Source: Asterella californica (Eukaryota > Streptophyta > Marchantiopsida > Marchantiales > Aytoniaceae). From it: a stretch of 64,000 bases of DNA. The stretch lies in the NCBI GenBank assembly GCA_036924285.1, contig JAYKYS010000001.1:729501-793500 (forward strand), written 5' to 3'. Shown here one piece after another: positions 35,301 to 48,258 of the stretch (position 1 is its first letter; each line of letters opens with the position of its first letter). Under the pieces are notes generated by a model. It did not search any database, was not told the DNA's origin, and saw nothing but the letters and a program-made list of their open reading frames with translations. The translations under genes and the position numbers were made by a program.

Positions 35301-38280
35301 AATGTTGAAAATTAAAAACCTTGAAGTTCGATCCAACATGCATATAGCCTCTCCAGAGCAAATAATTATGTTCTTAAGAGACATGGCACGTGACATAAGG
35401 AAGAACATTCAACTATGAAGAACTTGTGTCCTATTGCGACGCTTGTCCTCTTCTACACATTCTTCTCGTTGTAAACCGAGAATGATTTGATCCTTGCTTC
35501 AACTTATATATGGATATAACCTTAAAGTTTTTCAGTGACATACTTGGAACTCGGGGGATCACTCTTCATATTTTGGAGGAAACACTTGCGTGTAGAGATC
35601 TAATTATGTTTACTGAAGAAATCCCAAACTTCTATTTTTCCAAAAGTTTTCGATAAAGTATACATGTTCTAGATATTAAAATTTATCTTAATAAACAGAA
35701 ATAACATTTTAAACTAAAATTCATTTTATATCTTATCTTAATATCTTATTATAATCTAAGAACTGTGGTACGTGTTAAGACAATGAGTATATAATTCTTG
35801 GAACAATCTTGTTCAGAGCTTCTAGCTCACTTATAGTCAAACAGATCATGTCTTGGAGCTTGAGTTAACCTACACGTGGATTTTCAAATAAGCTAATTCT
35901 TAATCTAAATATGAAAGAATAAGTTACAGGTTAGTTCAACTTGTCCAAATTAACATTGGATCTTTCTTGTAACCTAAGGGCTTTTGAGAAACTAATGCAA
36001 TAATCTAGGTTTAATCTAAAATCTTGTGTTGAGGGAATGCACTTTGTGAGTGATGTGCCAATAACCTCTATTTCATAGTTTGATCTAAACTATGAACATC
36101 AAGTAATATAATTAGTTGACATATGTTTACTTATATATACTATCACACTTGAATTTTATAGTTTAGATCATACTTGACGAGTGAATATTTATAATAACAT
36201 TAAAAAATACCATAATAGTAGAAATTAAAGAGTCTTAAAATGAAGCATAAAATATATGCTTCTTTTTAAAATATAAGAAGATATAATATAAAATAATTTA
36301 TTTTAGAACCATCGGTTCTTTTAAAATTTTGTTAAAATCAATTAGAAATTTTTACTTACAAGTGTTCTCAATGAAAAACAACAGTGAACCGCCCGAGACT
36401 TGAAAAGGATGAGCGTATATTATATGCATGCTCTAGAAGATCATCATGAACCCGCAATCAAAGGTGCCCACAAAGGTGTTATTGAGACTGGTAACTTTTA
36501 TCTGTGAATTTAAATCTTTGAGTAATAAATAAATAGCAGCTCTTCACGAGCTTTGCATTTTAATTCAACTCAAAGCAAGTTGATAACACTTGATTGAGAA
36601 ATGTAAACATGAATGTTTAAAGTTTCTTGGAACGAAAGAGGATATTCCTGCAATGTTAAGTACATAGTGAGGAAAAAAAGTAAATTAGTTTTTCTGGCTT
36701 TTATATCCACACTCAAGGTCAAGCAGATAAATAGCATATGCCAAGAGCTTTACTGATCAAAAGGAAACTGATACAAAAAGCACAAGTGCTATGAGAAACA
36801 CGAGCAGCAAAGGCCCTCTTTGAATGCATATTCTATTAGATGAGTCGATGAGTTCAGACAAATAGGCTATGATTGATGAAAGTGTACCACTTTCTATACA
36901 CGGAGAATAGTCTTATTACCGTGAATCAAAAGTAAGTTGCAGGAGTTAGTAGATCTTCTGGTCTCTAGGATTTCTACTGTTTTGGCATTTGGTACGGTTG
37001 GACTTTAGTTCTATCATTTCTGGCGGTATATGTTGACGTATATTGCTGAGTTTGTTCTACATATAGAAGATAGGTACTTCTGTAAAGAGATTACATCGGT
37101 GCATAAATAATTTACTTATTATGACAGGTTCTCTCTTATCTCTTTTGGATGTTTTTATTAGAGATGAGATGTTCCACTCTATATAATACTTAGCCATGTT
37201 TTCTACTTGTATCTTATTCTGGCTTGTCTCAAGTTAGAGGAACATTCACATCAGTTTATAGTTTTTGTTGGTTGCTTGGATGCTTGGTTTAGTTTCAAGT
37301 CTTCTTCCTCAAGATCGATTGCACATCACATCCCCTCTTACATTATAGAGATGTATCCTCGATTGGATCTTTGTCAACCATCGATTGCACAAGGGGTTTA
37401 TTCATCTGATTTGTTGGAAACATCTGAATCCAAAAACTTTATTTTCCACGATAATTTTGATGAAAATTTTGGTCAACTTTACTATAATTTTGAGAATTTA
37501 TTAATTTATTAATTTATTTAAAACTTTATGAACAGAAATGGACAGATATAGCTCACACCGACGGTGGTGGTCTTTGATGGTGGTATTTCAACAGCGACTG
37601 CATTGCTGCCGTGCCAACTGTCAACGGGTGCGGTCATCGACGGTTAGAACCACGGGTTTGCGCAATCTTCAGATTCAAGTCTCATGGACCGTCACCTCCC
37701 AACGATGTACTATGCCAGGAATTACTAGCAGATTGTCATCTTACCAACAGCTCGCCTCTAGCAGGTCATCATCCAGTCACCGGTGATCTCCTTGCTAGTC
37801 ATCATCTACTCGTCGATGACCGCTCGCTTCAAGTCATCTCCTCATTGGAGACCCTTCGTCTTTCACCACTCGGTCACATCTCGCTCATCGGTGATTTTAT
37901 CAAGAGAGCGACATCCTCCTCACCTTAAACCGACGGTCACCTCATCACTATACTAGCGGTTCGTCGTGATAGTGGCCAGTCATAATCTCACACCCATGTT
38001 GCAATGATGACGGTCTGTTGTAGTGACAGCGGCCTGTCGTCGCACGCTCACGCAGTTAGGACTTTCCTAACCCTAACTTCGGTCCTCCTCCTCCTCTTTA
38101 TCTCTCCTAATATATAAGTTCTCCTCTCCATTCTTTTTCACATTTTTCTTCCTTTTCTCCTTTTTCTTCTTTCTCACTTATGAGTTCTTCACTAGTTCTA
38201 TTCTTTCATTCCTATGGAGTATTTCTCTTCCTATGAGAATTATTCATTTTTTCTATTTTATTCGTTATACTCTTACCTAC

Positions 38281-38500
38281 ATGGACTACACTCATGATCA
38301 TCTGGATAAGATGATCTGACCATCTGGATAAGATGATCTGACCATCGGACCAATGGTGTATTGAGTGTTGAAGAAGGTGGTGCACTCGTGCAATGTCATG
38401 ATTTCTTTATATTGCTAGCTATGTGGGCTACACTCAAGACCCTCATTTGGGTTAGGGTGATCTGTCCATCGGGCTAGTGATATATTGAACGTCGATAGAG
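38281..38500. repeat. 22-bp tandem pair within a larger duplication
   Basis: CATCTGGATAAGATGATCTG plus AC occurs at 38299-38320 and 38321-38342. A diverged copy of the wider block (GGCTACACTC... GATCTGTCCATCGGGC... ATATTGA) follows about 140 bp downstream. It is non-coding and LTR-like in composition. Confidence 0.7.
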
Positions 38501-40862
38501 GTGATATGAGAGCGCTCATTATTTTTATTTTGACAACTATGTTGATTGAGGATTTCAATTGGTGCTGGTCAATCGCGGTGGTGTCATTTGTGGTTGTGGT
38601 TAGATGCAAAGTTTCTATAAGGATCTTTGGAGACAAGACTTTGTCTAGAGAACTGTCCAATTGTATCATCAGGTAAAGAAGAGAAAGAACCCATGGAGGA
38701 AAGGAGTTGCTTGATGTGTAATATGAGCATAAGGCGCAAACTTCTTGGAGTCAAGGGCCTAGGAAGAAAGCAGCATGGAGAAGAAATGAAAGGAACAAAG
38801 TGTACATCATGGATTGAAGAGTTACCATTGACTCTCAACTCCACTTCCATGATAGATTCCGAGAAATCGACACAATGATAAAGATGGTTCGATGCTGGAA
38901 AACCTTACGTGATCAAACAAGATAAATCCTATAGCTACAAGATGATTCTCAGACAAGTATGATCCTTGGATACCATTGATACGTTCAATCATAAGACTCG
39001 ACAGAACAACAAGACTTGAATGTATGATGATGTGTACAAGTGTGGAATTAGGGATCTAACATTAGCGGCTTTACTTGGATCAAGAACAGTGGTGGATTAT
39101 GTCACCGAGAAGCTTAAAAACTTACTCCAACAAAAAAGTATTAATGACTTGATGAAGGAGATGAATGCATTCACGGTTAGTCATCTTGGGATTGTTTAGT
39201 CCATTGCAACTTTATATGACAAAGAGAACTTCATCCTCATTTTTCTTTCTTGGAACTGAAAGAATATAGAGAAAGGGATGAGTGAGAAATGAACTACGCG
39301 CAGAAAGTTAACACCGGACAAAAATTACATTTAAGAGTTTAGATGATGTGATAAATAGATATGAGTTGGAGAAGTTGACTTTATTTACTATTTTTGGAAA
39401 ACACCATTATCGAGTCGGATTTGACATGAAGGATGTCCAGGAAAATGCAAAGTTCCTGGCTGTGGAGATGTACTATGTTGAACAGAGACAAGACATAGCA
39501 AAACACCGCGAAAACGAATGCTGCAATATATACCAACTCATAATGTATGTACATTTTCGGTTCTTTCTTCCTAAGAACACAAAACTGAGAAATAGACCAG
39601 AGCGGTATGCTTCAAAGCTCCTAAAACGAACCCTTGAATCTCAACCCTGACCAAAAACCACCGAAGCGTAGCTCAAAGCAAGAGAAACTTCTCTTTGCTA
39701 ACAAACAGAGCTGCACCAATATCACACGATTGAAACTCAAGTCCAAACCACATCCATGTACAAGCTCTTAGCTGAAGCTAGCTACCACAAGGCGCACATA
39801 ACCAACTAGGTCCCTAACGAACTCAAAAGGACGAAACCTGTAGCGAAAGAACCAAAAAAAAGACCTATCTGAGAACTCTCTTCTTTCGTCAGGTAGTCTT
39901 CAGATGTCGATAGGATCTCATTCCCTGACTCCGTTAGTCCAAAAAACCTTCAGATCCGACTCTCGACAGCCGAGACTGAACCTTCAAAAACTCCTCCTTG
40001 CGGCTTAAAACCGCACACACTGCACAAACGGATCGTCTAAACTGATATCCGTATTCTCTGGCAGGTAGATCTAGCTACCTTGAACCCAACGAGACTCCAA
40101 ACAAGCCGTTTGGAGTTCTCCTTGCAAAACCACGCAAGAAATTTGGTCGCAGGTTGCAAAAAACTAACGTAAATGAGCTCCCTGTGGCTCAAACTTGCTC
40201 GCCACGCCTAAACCAACAATCCAATCTACACATGGTCTTCTCCTATGCATAGATAAAGACTGTCTGATCGCATAGACACCAAGAACAAGGAGCTTGGCTA
40301 ATCGATCACGAAGAACAAACCAATCTCAGGTCGCAGGCGAACAAAAATATGATGTAAGCGCTTTCCTGCGAGCCAATTTCACTCAGAACTCCCAAACTGC
40401 CCGATGAAACTTCTTATCGTCTTAAATTTTCTTAAGAACTCGTTGTTATGATCCTGACGGATCCAAGGACAACAAGTTTGGACTCCGAAATGATCCGAAC
40501 GGTCCAACTCTCCTTCACAGATAACTGAAAACCTAAATCTGCTTCATGCGTCTCAATTTCTCTTAGAACACAACTCCCTGATCCGTCTCTTCACGAACCG
40601 TCTTACCCCACATGTAGTCTGCACAGATCTGAACCCAGTGACACTTTGCGCGCATGCATTGAACTTCTCATTTCCAAAACATCCACCGACAGATCATAGG
40701 AACAAGCAAGCTCTTTAAGCTCTTTAAGCTCTTACGTTAGTCACAGTACATATCAGTTTTCTTCCTTAATGACGAAGCAGACCCCTTGCGTCTTTAATAT
40801 AACGTCTGGGGCTGCAAATACCCAGTCAGCAAGTAAACTACGACATAGCTTGATTTTCTTTT

Positions 40863-41340
40863 CTTTCGAGTCGCATAACTTCCCTAATAGGTGTCCAAAC
40901 GAAGTAGACAAGATGCCCATGGAAAGCTGACAATGAGCTCTATCCATCAGTGCGATGAAAGCGAAGATCTGAAATTGTGCCAAAAGCCCGTAAGTTGGAG
41001 CTTAGCTTGTTTTACCCATCTTTCGAGTCTTGTAACTTCTCCACTAGGCGTCCAAACGAAATAGACAAAGTGTCTATGGAAAGCTGACAATGAGCTCTAC
41101 CCATCTATGCGATGAAAATAGAGATCCGAAATGATGCCAAAAGTCCAAAAGCCCAAAAGCTGGTTTTAGCTGGTTTTACCCATCTTTCGAGTCTTATAAC
41201 TTCTCCACTAGCCGTCCAAACGAAGTAGACGAAGTGCCCATGGGACGGTGACAAAGAGCTCTATCAACTGATGCGATGAAAGTAGAAATCCAAAATCGTG
41301 CCAAAAGCTCGTAAGCTGGAGCCTAGCTTGCTATTCCTCA
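40863..41340. repeat. Three tandem copies of a ~160-bp unit
   Basis: Each unit begins TTCGAGTC(G/T)...TAACTTC and contains GTCCAAACGAA(G/A)TAGAC, GAGCTCTA and GCGATGAAA. Unit starts lie near 40865, 41022 and 41186, giving periods of 157 and 164 bp. The copies differ by scattered substitutions and one CAAAAGCC expansion. It is non-coding. The block resembles leader sequence of plant LTR elements more than a satellite, because only three copies are present. Confidence 0.85.
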
Positions 41341-43499
41341 TGAGTGTCTTTGGAGTGACAAGCATCAAAGTTTGAATTTCATGTAGGAGCCGGTCCACGA
41401 CACGACATCCACCCCCTCCAAACATGTGCATCCTCCGATATGCACCAGAGATATCAACCAAGGAGTGGACCGGCACGCACACTCATTCCCATCTTGTCAT
41501 CCTCCTCCCCATCTCAGTCAACGTCATCCTCAAGGTTGCAGCCTGATCATCATTTTGAACTTGCTACCATGTCATGATCTTCCCTAGATCCATGCTCGTC
41601 GACTCTCTTCGTCAACGTCTCATCCAATCACCCCCTCTAGATCTACACATCTTTCAATATGCGTTCGAAGACATAGAAAGAGTGGATGATCATACAATAG
41701 AAATGTCTTCCATCTGTCTTATAGAACCTCATCGTCGAGGTTTGTGACCCTAGTCTTGTAGTAGACATCATCCGCCAACCAATCATCATCATATATCTTG
41801 ACTGTAACCCTCAACCTCAAGTCTGTACATGTCATCGTACTTACCCATCTCTTCTTTTTTATTTTTCTGGAATAAAAACCACACTGCTGCAAGTAAAATC
41901 CTCAACCGCAACCATCATTATCTTGTTGTACAATGGTATCCTCATCAACCATCATCCTCCCTGATCTCTTCTTCGGAAAATCCAAACAACCTCCCAAGCA
42001 TCATTCTCTCAACCTATTTTTGAAAACATTTACAATCCTCCAAGCATCATCCTCTCAACCCTAATCATCTTCAGCAATGGTTTCTCCCCTGTTAGTCATC
42101 CTTACTCATCATCTTATATCTGTAGCCTCGAGAGCATCAGTCCACTCTCCCTCATGTCTGTCCTTGATGATGCCAAAGATGACATCATGGACTTTCCTTG
42201 AAGTTGCATCCAAGATCTCTCATGAAATGAATTCAACCTTGACATCTTGAATGCGCTCCTCCCAACCTCCTTTCACATCCATCGTCATCATCTATGCATC
42301 TGGTTGTTGTTTGTCTGCAACTAGATCACCCACGTCCATTGTCTGCACCCCAACCATCTCCTCCGGTTGTGAAGGATCGTCTTCCATTGCTAGTTCAGGA
42401 AGAATAGTTTCCTGTTGAACTGTAGTGTCGCAGGATTACTCCTTTTGCCCATTTAGTATACAAGATATCGTTCCCACAGAGGATTTGCACAAGTAACGCT
42501 GCTCTAAGTTCTAAGATCTGTTCAAACACACAAACACATGGGTTTTGTCTAGAAATCCCGTCTTCTCACAAAACCACGCGTCTTCCAGACTCACCAAAAG
42601 GTGCTCTGGATCTAAACAAACAACTACTAACTAAAATATCACACAACTATTCACAAAGAAGCTCGAGAAGACGCGCTTCCTGCTTCCAGGTTGCTTCTTT
42701 TGATCTTCTCACTACCGTCTTCCCGAAGCAATTCTCGGCTTCTGGAGGTTCCACTCAGCTTCTCATACCTCCAGAAGACTGCTCCTGCTTCGCAGAAGTC
42801 GAACCAGCAATGTCTAACACACATTGCTCTCTTACTCACATTCCAACGGGTTAGATTAATCACATGGTGTATGCCCTTTGTAGCCTTCCCAGGCTTCTGC
42901 CTACGGAAATGATCTTCCTGCAGCACTACAACGACATTCGCCTTCACGGAAGCTCAATAGAAGTGTCGGAAGCTCACTAGAAGAAGGTAAGAAGATGAGG
43001 AAGATGGGAGAAGATGAGGGAAGAAGGGAAAATCCAAACAAGAGAAAACAAGATGAAAAGGAGAAATTAAGATTCCGACAGACTTCTAGTCCGGATCCTG
43101 ACTAACAAGCCATCCTTGCTTGTAATAGTTTGGGGAGGAAGACAACAAACGTGCGTACAGTTGCACCGTCTTCTACTTGAGGATGTTGTCTTCTGCTGTG
43201 GGAAGAAGGCTTCTTTCTTCTTCTCTTTGCTGCTCCGACTACTCTGTCTTCTGAGATCTCTTACCCATAAGACCATCCGTACGTAGATCTTAAGTGCTCT
43301 ACTAGACGAGCCAAGCTGCACTTCCACAACTGCTGACAGTCACCGCCTCTCAAGAAGAACGCTTCCCATACACAATCGGGAGTGAATCCAAGAAAACCCA
43401 CCACCCAGAAGACATGGACAAAGCTTCTGCACTCAAATCAGCAATCCATTCTCCGAGAAGACGTCACATTGGCATTGAGAAGCTCACTCCCTCTACTTC
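41341..43499. other. LTR-like and leader-like non-coding sequence
   Basis: 41.5-42.4 kb is CATC/CCTC-rich without a usable frame. ATCGTTCCCACAGAGGA at 42467-42483 matches a motif near the 3' end of the element B LTR (54683 and 60236), in the same orientation. Thus 42.4-43.5 kb is probably a diverged LTR of a related Gypsy family on the minus strand. A primer-binding site was not found at its low end. Confidence 0.4.
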
Positions 43500-43777
43500 C
43501 TGCGCCTACTCCTCGACACACCAGTCTAGCCAACAGGACTGCACGAGAATGCCGTTCCCTGTTCTTAAACTGTCCACTACCTCTATCTACATCTTCGACC
43601 CACTGCTGGAATCGAACATGCAGACCCCTCCGGTATAATCCTAGTCTATTCGTATGTCTCTAACATCGGGTGTAGTGTGCACTGTATATCATGTGCTCAA
43701 TGTGCTCTGAGTCTATATTGTAAAATGTTTGTGAGTGTGTAGAACTCTGATTTCTTACTCTTCGATCCTACTTATGC
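43500..43777 (-). repeat. Inverted copy of the block at 57,780-58,036
   Basis: Read on the minus strand, this block matches the plus strand at 57,780-58,036. Shared landmarks are GCATAAGTAGGATCGAAGAG, CAGTGCACACTACACC, ACCGGAGGGGTCTGCATG and GGTGTGTCGAGGAGTAG. Similarity stops abruptly at 43,500 and 58,036. GTTCGATTCCAGC inside it (43617-43605) is B-box-like. Confidence 0.8.
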
Positions 43778-44153
43778 CGCTGCCACGAGAAAACAGAGGA
43801 GACGACCACCAGGGAGAGATGGGCGCTGTCAGAAGGCTACCACCCCACATGCAAGCGGTTCCTCTTCCTAATTAGCCATCCACCTTGTTGCTCCTATGCT
43901 ACCTATGCTGCCACATGGTATCCTAACTAATTTTACACTGGAACTACCATCTCCTAAGATAGTATGTTCAGTCCTACTAAATTTAGAAAATGTCAACGTC
44001 GATTGTGTTTACTATCTACTGTGATTGCTCGGTGGCAATCTCTACCTAATCTGCTCCTATCGGAACTCCTAACGCGGCTTCTGATAAGCTAGAAAGCTCT
44101 GCAGTTACCTCGAGTGTCATTGAGGTGGCTTCCTCCTCATCGTTCTTTGGTGG

Positions 44154-45101
44154 TCATGCTGTCGCTGCTTCTGCTTCTGCTTCTGCTTCTGCGTCTGCTT
44201 CTGCGTCTGCTTCTGCTTCGGAAGACGGAAGCTTCTTCTGAGAAGCGGAGTCGACAGGTGCTTCCTCGCTCTTCTGGAGCATTAGCTCGGTACTAGGGAC
44301 CATGGCGACCTCATAGGAGTTCGGGGAAGTCGCTTCCTCCACACGGAAGACATCTTGTCTTCCGGGGCTTCTTCCGGAGTCTTCTCGGCTTCCAACGCTG
44401 TCACTACCAAGTGCACAGCGAGGTCGAACTCCTCCTTCTCCAATTCGGATCCGATCGATGGTGCTGGGGCTTGGGAAAATGCAGTTGCTGGTGTTGGAAG
44501 CGAGGAAGACCATAGAGTGTCTTCACTCTCTCTATCTACCGATCCAAATACCTGAACATGCTCTCCGTGCATTCCACCAACATCGTCTTGGACTCGTTGT
44601 CCCATCCTCTAGCCAGGGTAAGCAACTTCCTACCCGCGGTGAAGTTGAACTTCTTTCGAAGCGCTTCCACCGACTGTGCTAGCATCTCCTGCGCATGAAC
44701 TTCCGCTGCTTCTTGCTGCATCTTCTCGGCTGCAACTTGCGCTTCTGCAACTTTCCGCTGCGTCTTCCATGTCGTCTTCTCCTCTGCGAGGGTGGTGATC
44801 TTCCCCCGCACTCGGAGAACCTCCTGATCGTGCTGCTGCAAGCGCGCATGCAACTCCTGGTTGCTCTTCCGAAGCTGCACCAGCTCCTTGGCAGAAGCGG
44901 CTGCTTCCGACTTGTACCTTGCTGCGAGCTTCTCCGTGATGTGAAGGTCAGCTTCCAGTGCCCCTGCCTTCTTCTGGTCTTCTTCTTGACGCATCAGGGT
45001 GCGTAGACCAAATCCAGGCTGTAAGGGCTTCTCCTGAGCCTTCGCTCTCTTCTCCAGCAACTCCATAGTTGGCTGGATCTCGGATCGGAAGAAGGCACTA
45101 A
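44154..45101 (-). pseudogene. Coiled-coil gag-like ORF of a Gypsy relative
   Basis: The longest frame (45066-44536, 176 codons) is almost all coiled coil. It opens with MELLEKRAKAQEKPLQPGFG, then LRTLMRQEE, and heptads rich in Glu, Lys, Gln and Ala. After its stop a shifted frame continues (44513-44154) with an acidic tail, including a run of Glu-Ala/Asp-Ala dipeptides encoded by the CTTCTG repeat at 44166-44219. A sister copy lies at 61,528-62,170, so this is an element protein and not a host gene. It is cut at 45,101, where the truncated chromovirus LTR begins. The assignment as gag-like rests on length, coiled coil and context. No zinc knuckle is seen. Confidence 0.55.
44166..44219. repeat. 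CTTCTG/CGTCTG hexamer repeat
   Basis: Nine units of (C/T)TTCTG or CGTCTG. On the minus strand they encode an alternating Glu-Ala/Asp-Ala run in the tail of the gag-like ORF. Confidence 0.95.
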
Positions 45102-45466
45102 AACGTCCAACACTTAGTCATTTTTCTAAGGAACTGTGATCCAGACTTAGACTTGAACCCTGTGGTTGGACCAGCGTCTGAACCACGATCCATCTACGTC
45201 TTGGACCCACGCCTCGATCCCATATCTTAGACCGTCCCCAGACTTGCCCCCTTGGGTCAACGTTCGTCTGGGATCATCTTGGGGTAGGCCCTTGGGTCCT
45301 ACCCCAATGTTCCAACCTTGGTTCAAAGAACCACTTAAGATTCCTTTGAACCCGACTTCTCGGCCAAGCCGTTCAGTCCTACTCGCAGCGTTCGCAACCT
45401 AGCGCAAGTCCACTAGGGTTCTGTTGCTCGTGTTTGCGCCCGACCTTGAGATTGAGGGTCACGACA
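45102..45466 (-). repeat. Truncated 3' LTR of the chromovirus
   Basis: This 365-bp block is a close direct copy of 51,629-51,995. On the minus strand it starts TGTCGTGACCCTCAATC, directly after a purine-rich tract (AAAGTGGAGGTGAA) that fits a polypurine tract. It stops at 45,102, where similarity to the other LTR ends abruptly. Confidence 0.9.
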
Positions 45467-46200
45467 TTCACCTCCACTTTGGAGGTTGATGCCCTCATCA
45501 ACAATGATCCTTTAAGTTAACGCCAAGTTCAAAATCGGTAGCCAAACCCCTTGGCGCCAGAATCGCGTTCTGGTAGCTAACCCGGAATTCCCTTCTTTGG
45601 CTTGAATCTTAAGTTGTCGCTAGAACACTTAGAGAATTCCAACTAGTCTCAAGAAAAGCCTTACCTTTTTGGCCAACCCTAAACAAAACTAGTTGACAAT
45701 TTCTAAACATTCTACTTAAGATTCTAACTTGCTAACTATAAGTATTCACACCTACTTATGAGGTCCCCCGAAGTTCACTTTCTGGTCGCAACTGATTTGA
45801 CTTAGACGCGCGGCTAAGTTTACTTTGCAGCTTGAAAACCGCAACGCAAGATCACCCCAAGCCCCAAGACAAGTATGAAAATTCATACTTGCTTTGCCAA
45901 CGCTACGGCAAACCTAAGTCTTGACATAAAGACTTAGTCTTGATTTAGATGCTTATCCAAACCAGCTCGCTTCCTTTGAGTGTACTTCGTTCCTCCTCTT
46001 GACAACATCCTAGGCATCTGATCAGAACTAATCATAGCCATGCACCACCAATACACTTAGACAAATTCTCCAGAAACAAAATCTTTATTTCCAAATACAA
46101 GACAAAGCTACAAAGTCCATCGGCCCAAATCGTCTCAAGTTGCTACTCGTATGGTTCGACGTTCCTTCACTCCTCGCTGGAAGGAGATGTCCTTATCTTG

Positions 46201-46800
46201 CTAACGCCCTTGTTGTCCTTGTCGCCTTTTGAAGAGGTCTAATACTTCACTCGCATGTGCGAGATCTTCCTCTGGCACCCAAGTTGCTTCCTTCAAATGG
46301 TAACCACGCCATTTGACCAAGTACTCCATCCGGTTTGATTTGCATCGAGATCGCAAAATGGACTCCATCTCATATTCTGCTTCGCCTTGCACGACATCAG
46401 GTTGAGGCTTGAGAACCTGTTTGCGCTCCGGCCGTAAATCATCCTTGAAGTAATTTTTTAATAAAGAAACATGAAAAGTCGGATGCAAGTGTCATTCGAG
46501 AGGAAGGTCTAACGTGTAGACGTCTTCGTGCGGATTCTTGACAATGACAAAAGGTCCCACAAACTTTGATGAAAACTTCACCGATATTTCCTCTGGAAGG
46601 GTGAAGTTTTTCATACTTAGCCATACTTCGTCGTCCACTTGAAACTTCACTTGCCGCCGATGCTTGTTTACCTACTTCGTGTAACGTTGCTGTGCCTTCT
46701 CGAGGTTCTTCTTCACTTGATCCTCGCGCCGCTGCATTTCCGCCACCAACTCTTCAGCTGGTGCTTGCCGTGTTCTTGGTCGTGCCGATGTGGAACTCTA
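46201..46800 (-). pseudogene. Integrase C-terminus and chromodomain
   Basis: After the integrase core the frame is broken by TAG near 46,795, TAG near 46,675 and TGA near 46,495. It still reads KHRRQVKFQVDDEVWL, then HPTFHVSLLKNYF, and a chromodomain with YEMESILRSRCK, YLVKWRGYHLKEATWVPEED. Chromodomains of this class are known to steer integration to marked chromatin. The aromatic residues of the W-x-(G)-Y and W-V-P-E motifs are present. Confidence 0.9.
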
Positions 46801-47688
46801 TGCAAGAGTCAAGTCAAGAGGTCCTTCTGGCTCACGTCCGTAAGCCAGCAAGAAAGACGATTCGCCGGTTGTCGAATGCTTCGTGGAATTGTAGCAATAC
46901 TCCGCAAGACTGAGCCACTCCGTCCAATCACTTTGGTCTGCGCTCACATAATTCCTCAAGTATTGATTCAAAACCGAGTTAACTCGTTCTGTTTGCCCAT
47001 CTGTTTCTGGATGAAAGGCGGTACTAAATTTTAACTTAGTCCCCAATTTTTGAAACAAGTGTTTCCAAAAGGCACTTGTGAACTTGGAGTCGCGGTCTGA
47101 AATAATACTCCGAGGTAATCCATGTGAACGCCACCAAGTATCTAAGAACAACCGAGAAGTCGTGAACGCTGTTGCAGTATCCAAGGTCGGAGCAAACTTC
47201 GCTAGTTTGCTAAATCGATCAACTATCACAAAGATTTCGTTGTATCCATTCGAGTCAGACAGAGAGGTAATGAAATCCATGCTTATGCTTTCCCAAGGTC
47301 TGGCTGGAATCGGCAAAGGATGAAGCAACCCCTGTTTCTTCTGATAAGAAACGCGGTTCGCTTGACAAGTTACACATGTTTTCACAAAGTGAGCAACATC
47401 GTCTTTCATGCGGGGCCAATAAAACTTTTTAGCTATCATTGCTAAAGTGGACTTTTCTCCTTTATGGTCTGATAAGGGCACATCATGACATTCTTTCAAC
47501 AACTTAGTCTTAAGTTTTCCTTGTCTCACATAGACCCGACTTTGCTTGAACATGAGTAAGCCATGTCTTAGCTGCATGTTCTGCAACTTCACTCCTCGCT
47601 TGAGTTGTTCCAGGTACCCTTTCGCTTGGTCATCGCCCATGTAACCTTCACGTATTCGCCTCTCCAAGTCTGACTCCTTAGGATACAT
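46798..47688 (-). pseudogene. Integrase (zinc finger and DDE core)
   Basis: A 296-codon open block. It has an HHCC-type zinc-binding part (LSDHKGEKST... CVTCQANR), then the catalytic core: SMDFITSLS (first Asp), SDRDSKFTSAFW (second Asp) and PETDGQTERVN (Glu). The core itself is open and the triad intact. The gene is disabled by stops before and after. Confidence 0.93.
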
Positions 47689-47700
47689 AGCTCGTAAAAT

Positions 47701-48249
47701 TTATGTTGACGATGAAAGATATTCCTCCTTGCGACTCAAGGCGTCAGGAACCACGTTGTCCTTTCCCGCTTTGTGGATTAATTCCACGTTCATGAACGCC
47801 AAGGTATCATGCCACCGCAATTGCTTTGGCGTCACCTGATCTTGTGTCTCAAAGTACTTGAGCGAAATATTGTCAGTATACACTTGGGTTTTGTGAAGTC
47901 CCAAGTAATGCCGCCATTTCCTCAAGCAATGAACCACCGCAAACAATTCCTTCTCGTGAGTCGGCCATCGACTCTCTGTCCCAGATAGCTTCTTGCTTTC
48001 GTACGCTACAGGTTTTCCATCCTGCACCAACACTCCGCCAATCGCATAGTCGCTCGTATGCACCTCGAATGATTTGTCGAACTCCGGCAACTTCAAAACT
48101 GGCGCCTTTGACAAGATGGATTTGATGGTATGAAATGCATCATCCACCTCCTTGGTCCAACTTATCTTTGCTTCTTTTCCCGTCCAATCCGTCAGTGGCT
48201 TCGCGATCTTTGAAAACCCCTTCACATACTTGCGGTAGAACTGCGCCAA
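47701..48249 (-). pseudogene. RNase H domain of the chromovirus
   Basis: This block reads YRKYVKGFSKIAKPL, then the catalytic TSDYAIGGVLVQ, the ESRWPTHEKELFAVVHCLRK segment, YTDNISLKYF and DALSRKEE. It follows the RT frame after a TGA at about 48,250-48,252, where family members read Arg, so CGA to TGA is likely. A stop also separates it from integrase. Confidence 0.92.
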
Positions 48250-48258
48250 TCCTAAGAA

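Larger units (their letters stand above)
28957..40860. other. 11.9-kb AT-rich gene-free stretch
   Basis: No exon with family resemblance was found. 32.8-37.5 kb is especially AT-rich. ORFs at 30.0-30.7, 31.7-32.6, 37.2-37.9 and 39.3-39.7 kb are short or low-complexity. 37.54-38.1 kb has CGGTGGTGG/CATCATC-type sequence typical of LTR or leader DNA. Weak RNA-element traces near 39.0-39.4 kb are interrupted by stops and could not be assigned. Individual repeats are listed separately. Confidence 0.55.

Noticed and set aside
37538..37928. ORFs rich in Ser, His and Arg
   Set aside because: The sequence is CATC/CGGTGG-rich and LTR-like, and the frames overlap without motif.
39000..39650. Possible Copia gag remnant
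   Set aside because: Phrases such as LMKEMNAFTVSHLG and an ORF at 39,348-39,650 are suggestive, but stops are frequent and no diagnostic motif is visible.
40863..41340. Possible CRISPR-like array
   Set aside because: Three diverged ~160-bp direct repeats without distinct spacers in a plant nuclear context. It is a tandem repeat, not CRISPR.
42651..43327. ORFs of 73-98 codons on both strands
   Set aside because: They lie in GAAGAAG/CTTCTGG-rich probable LTR sequence and have no domain signal.
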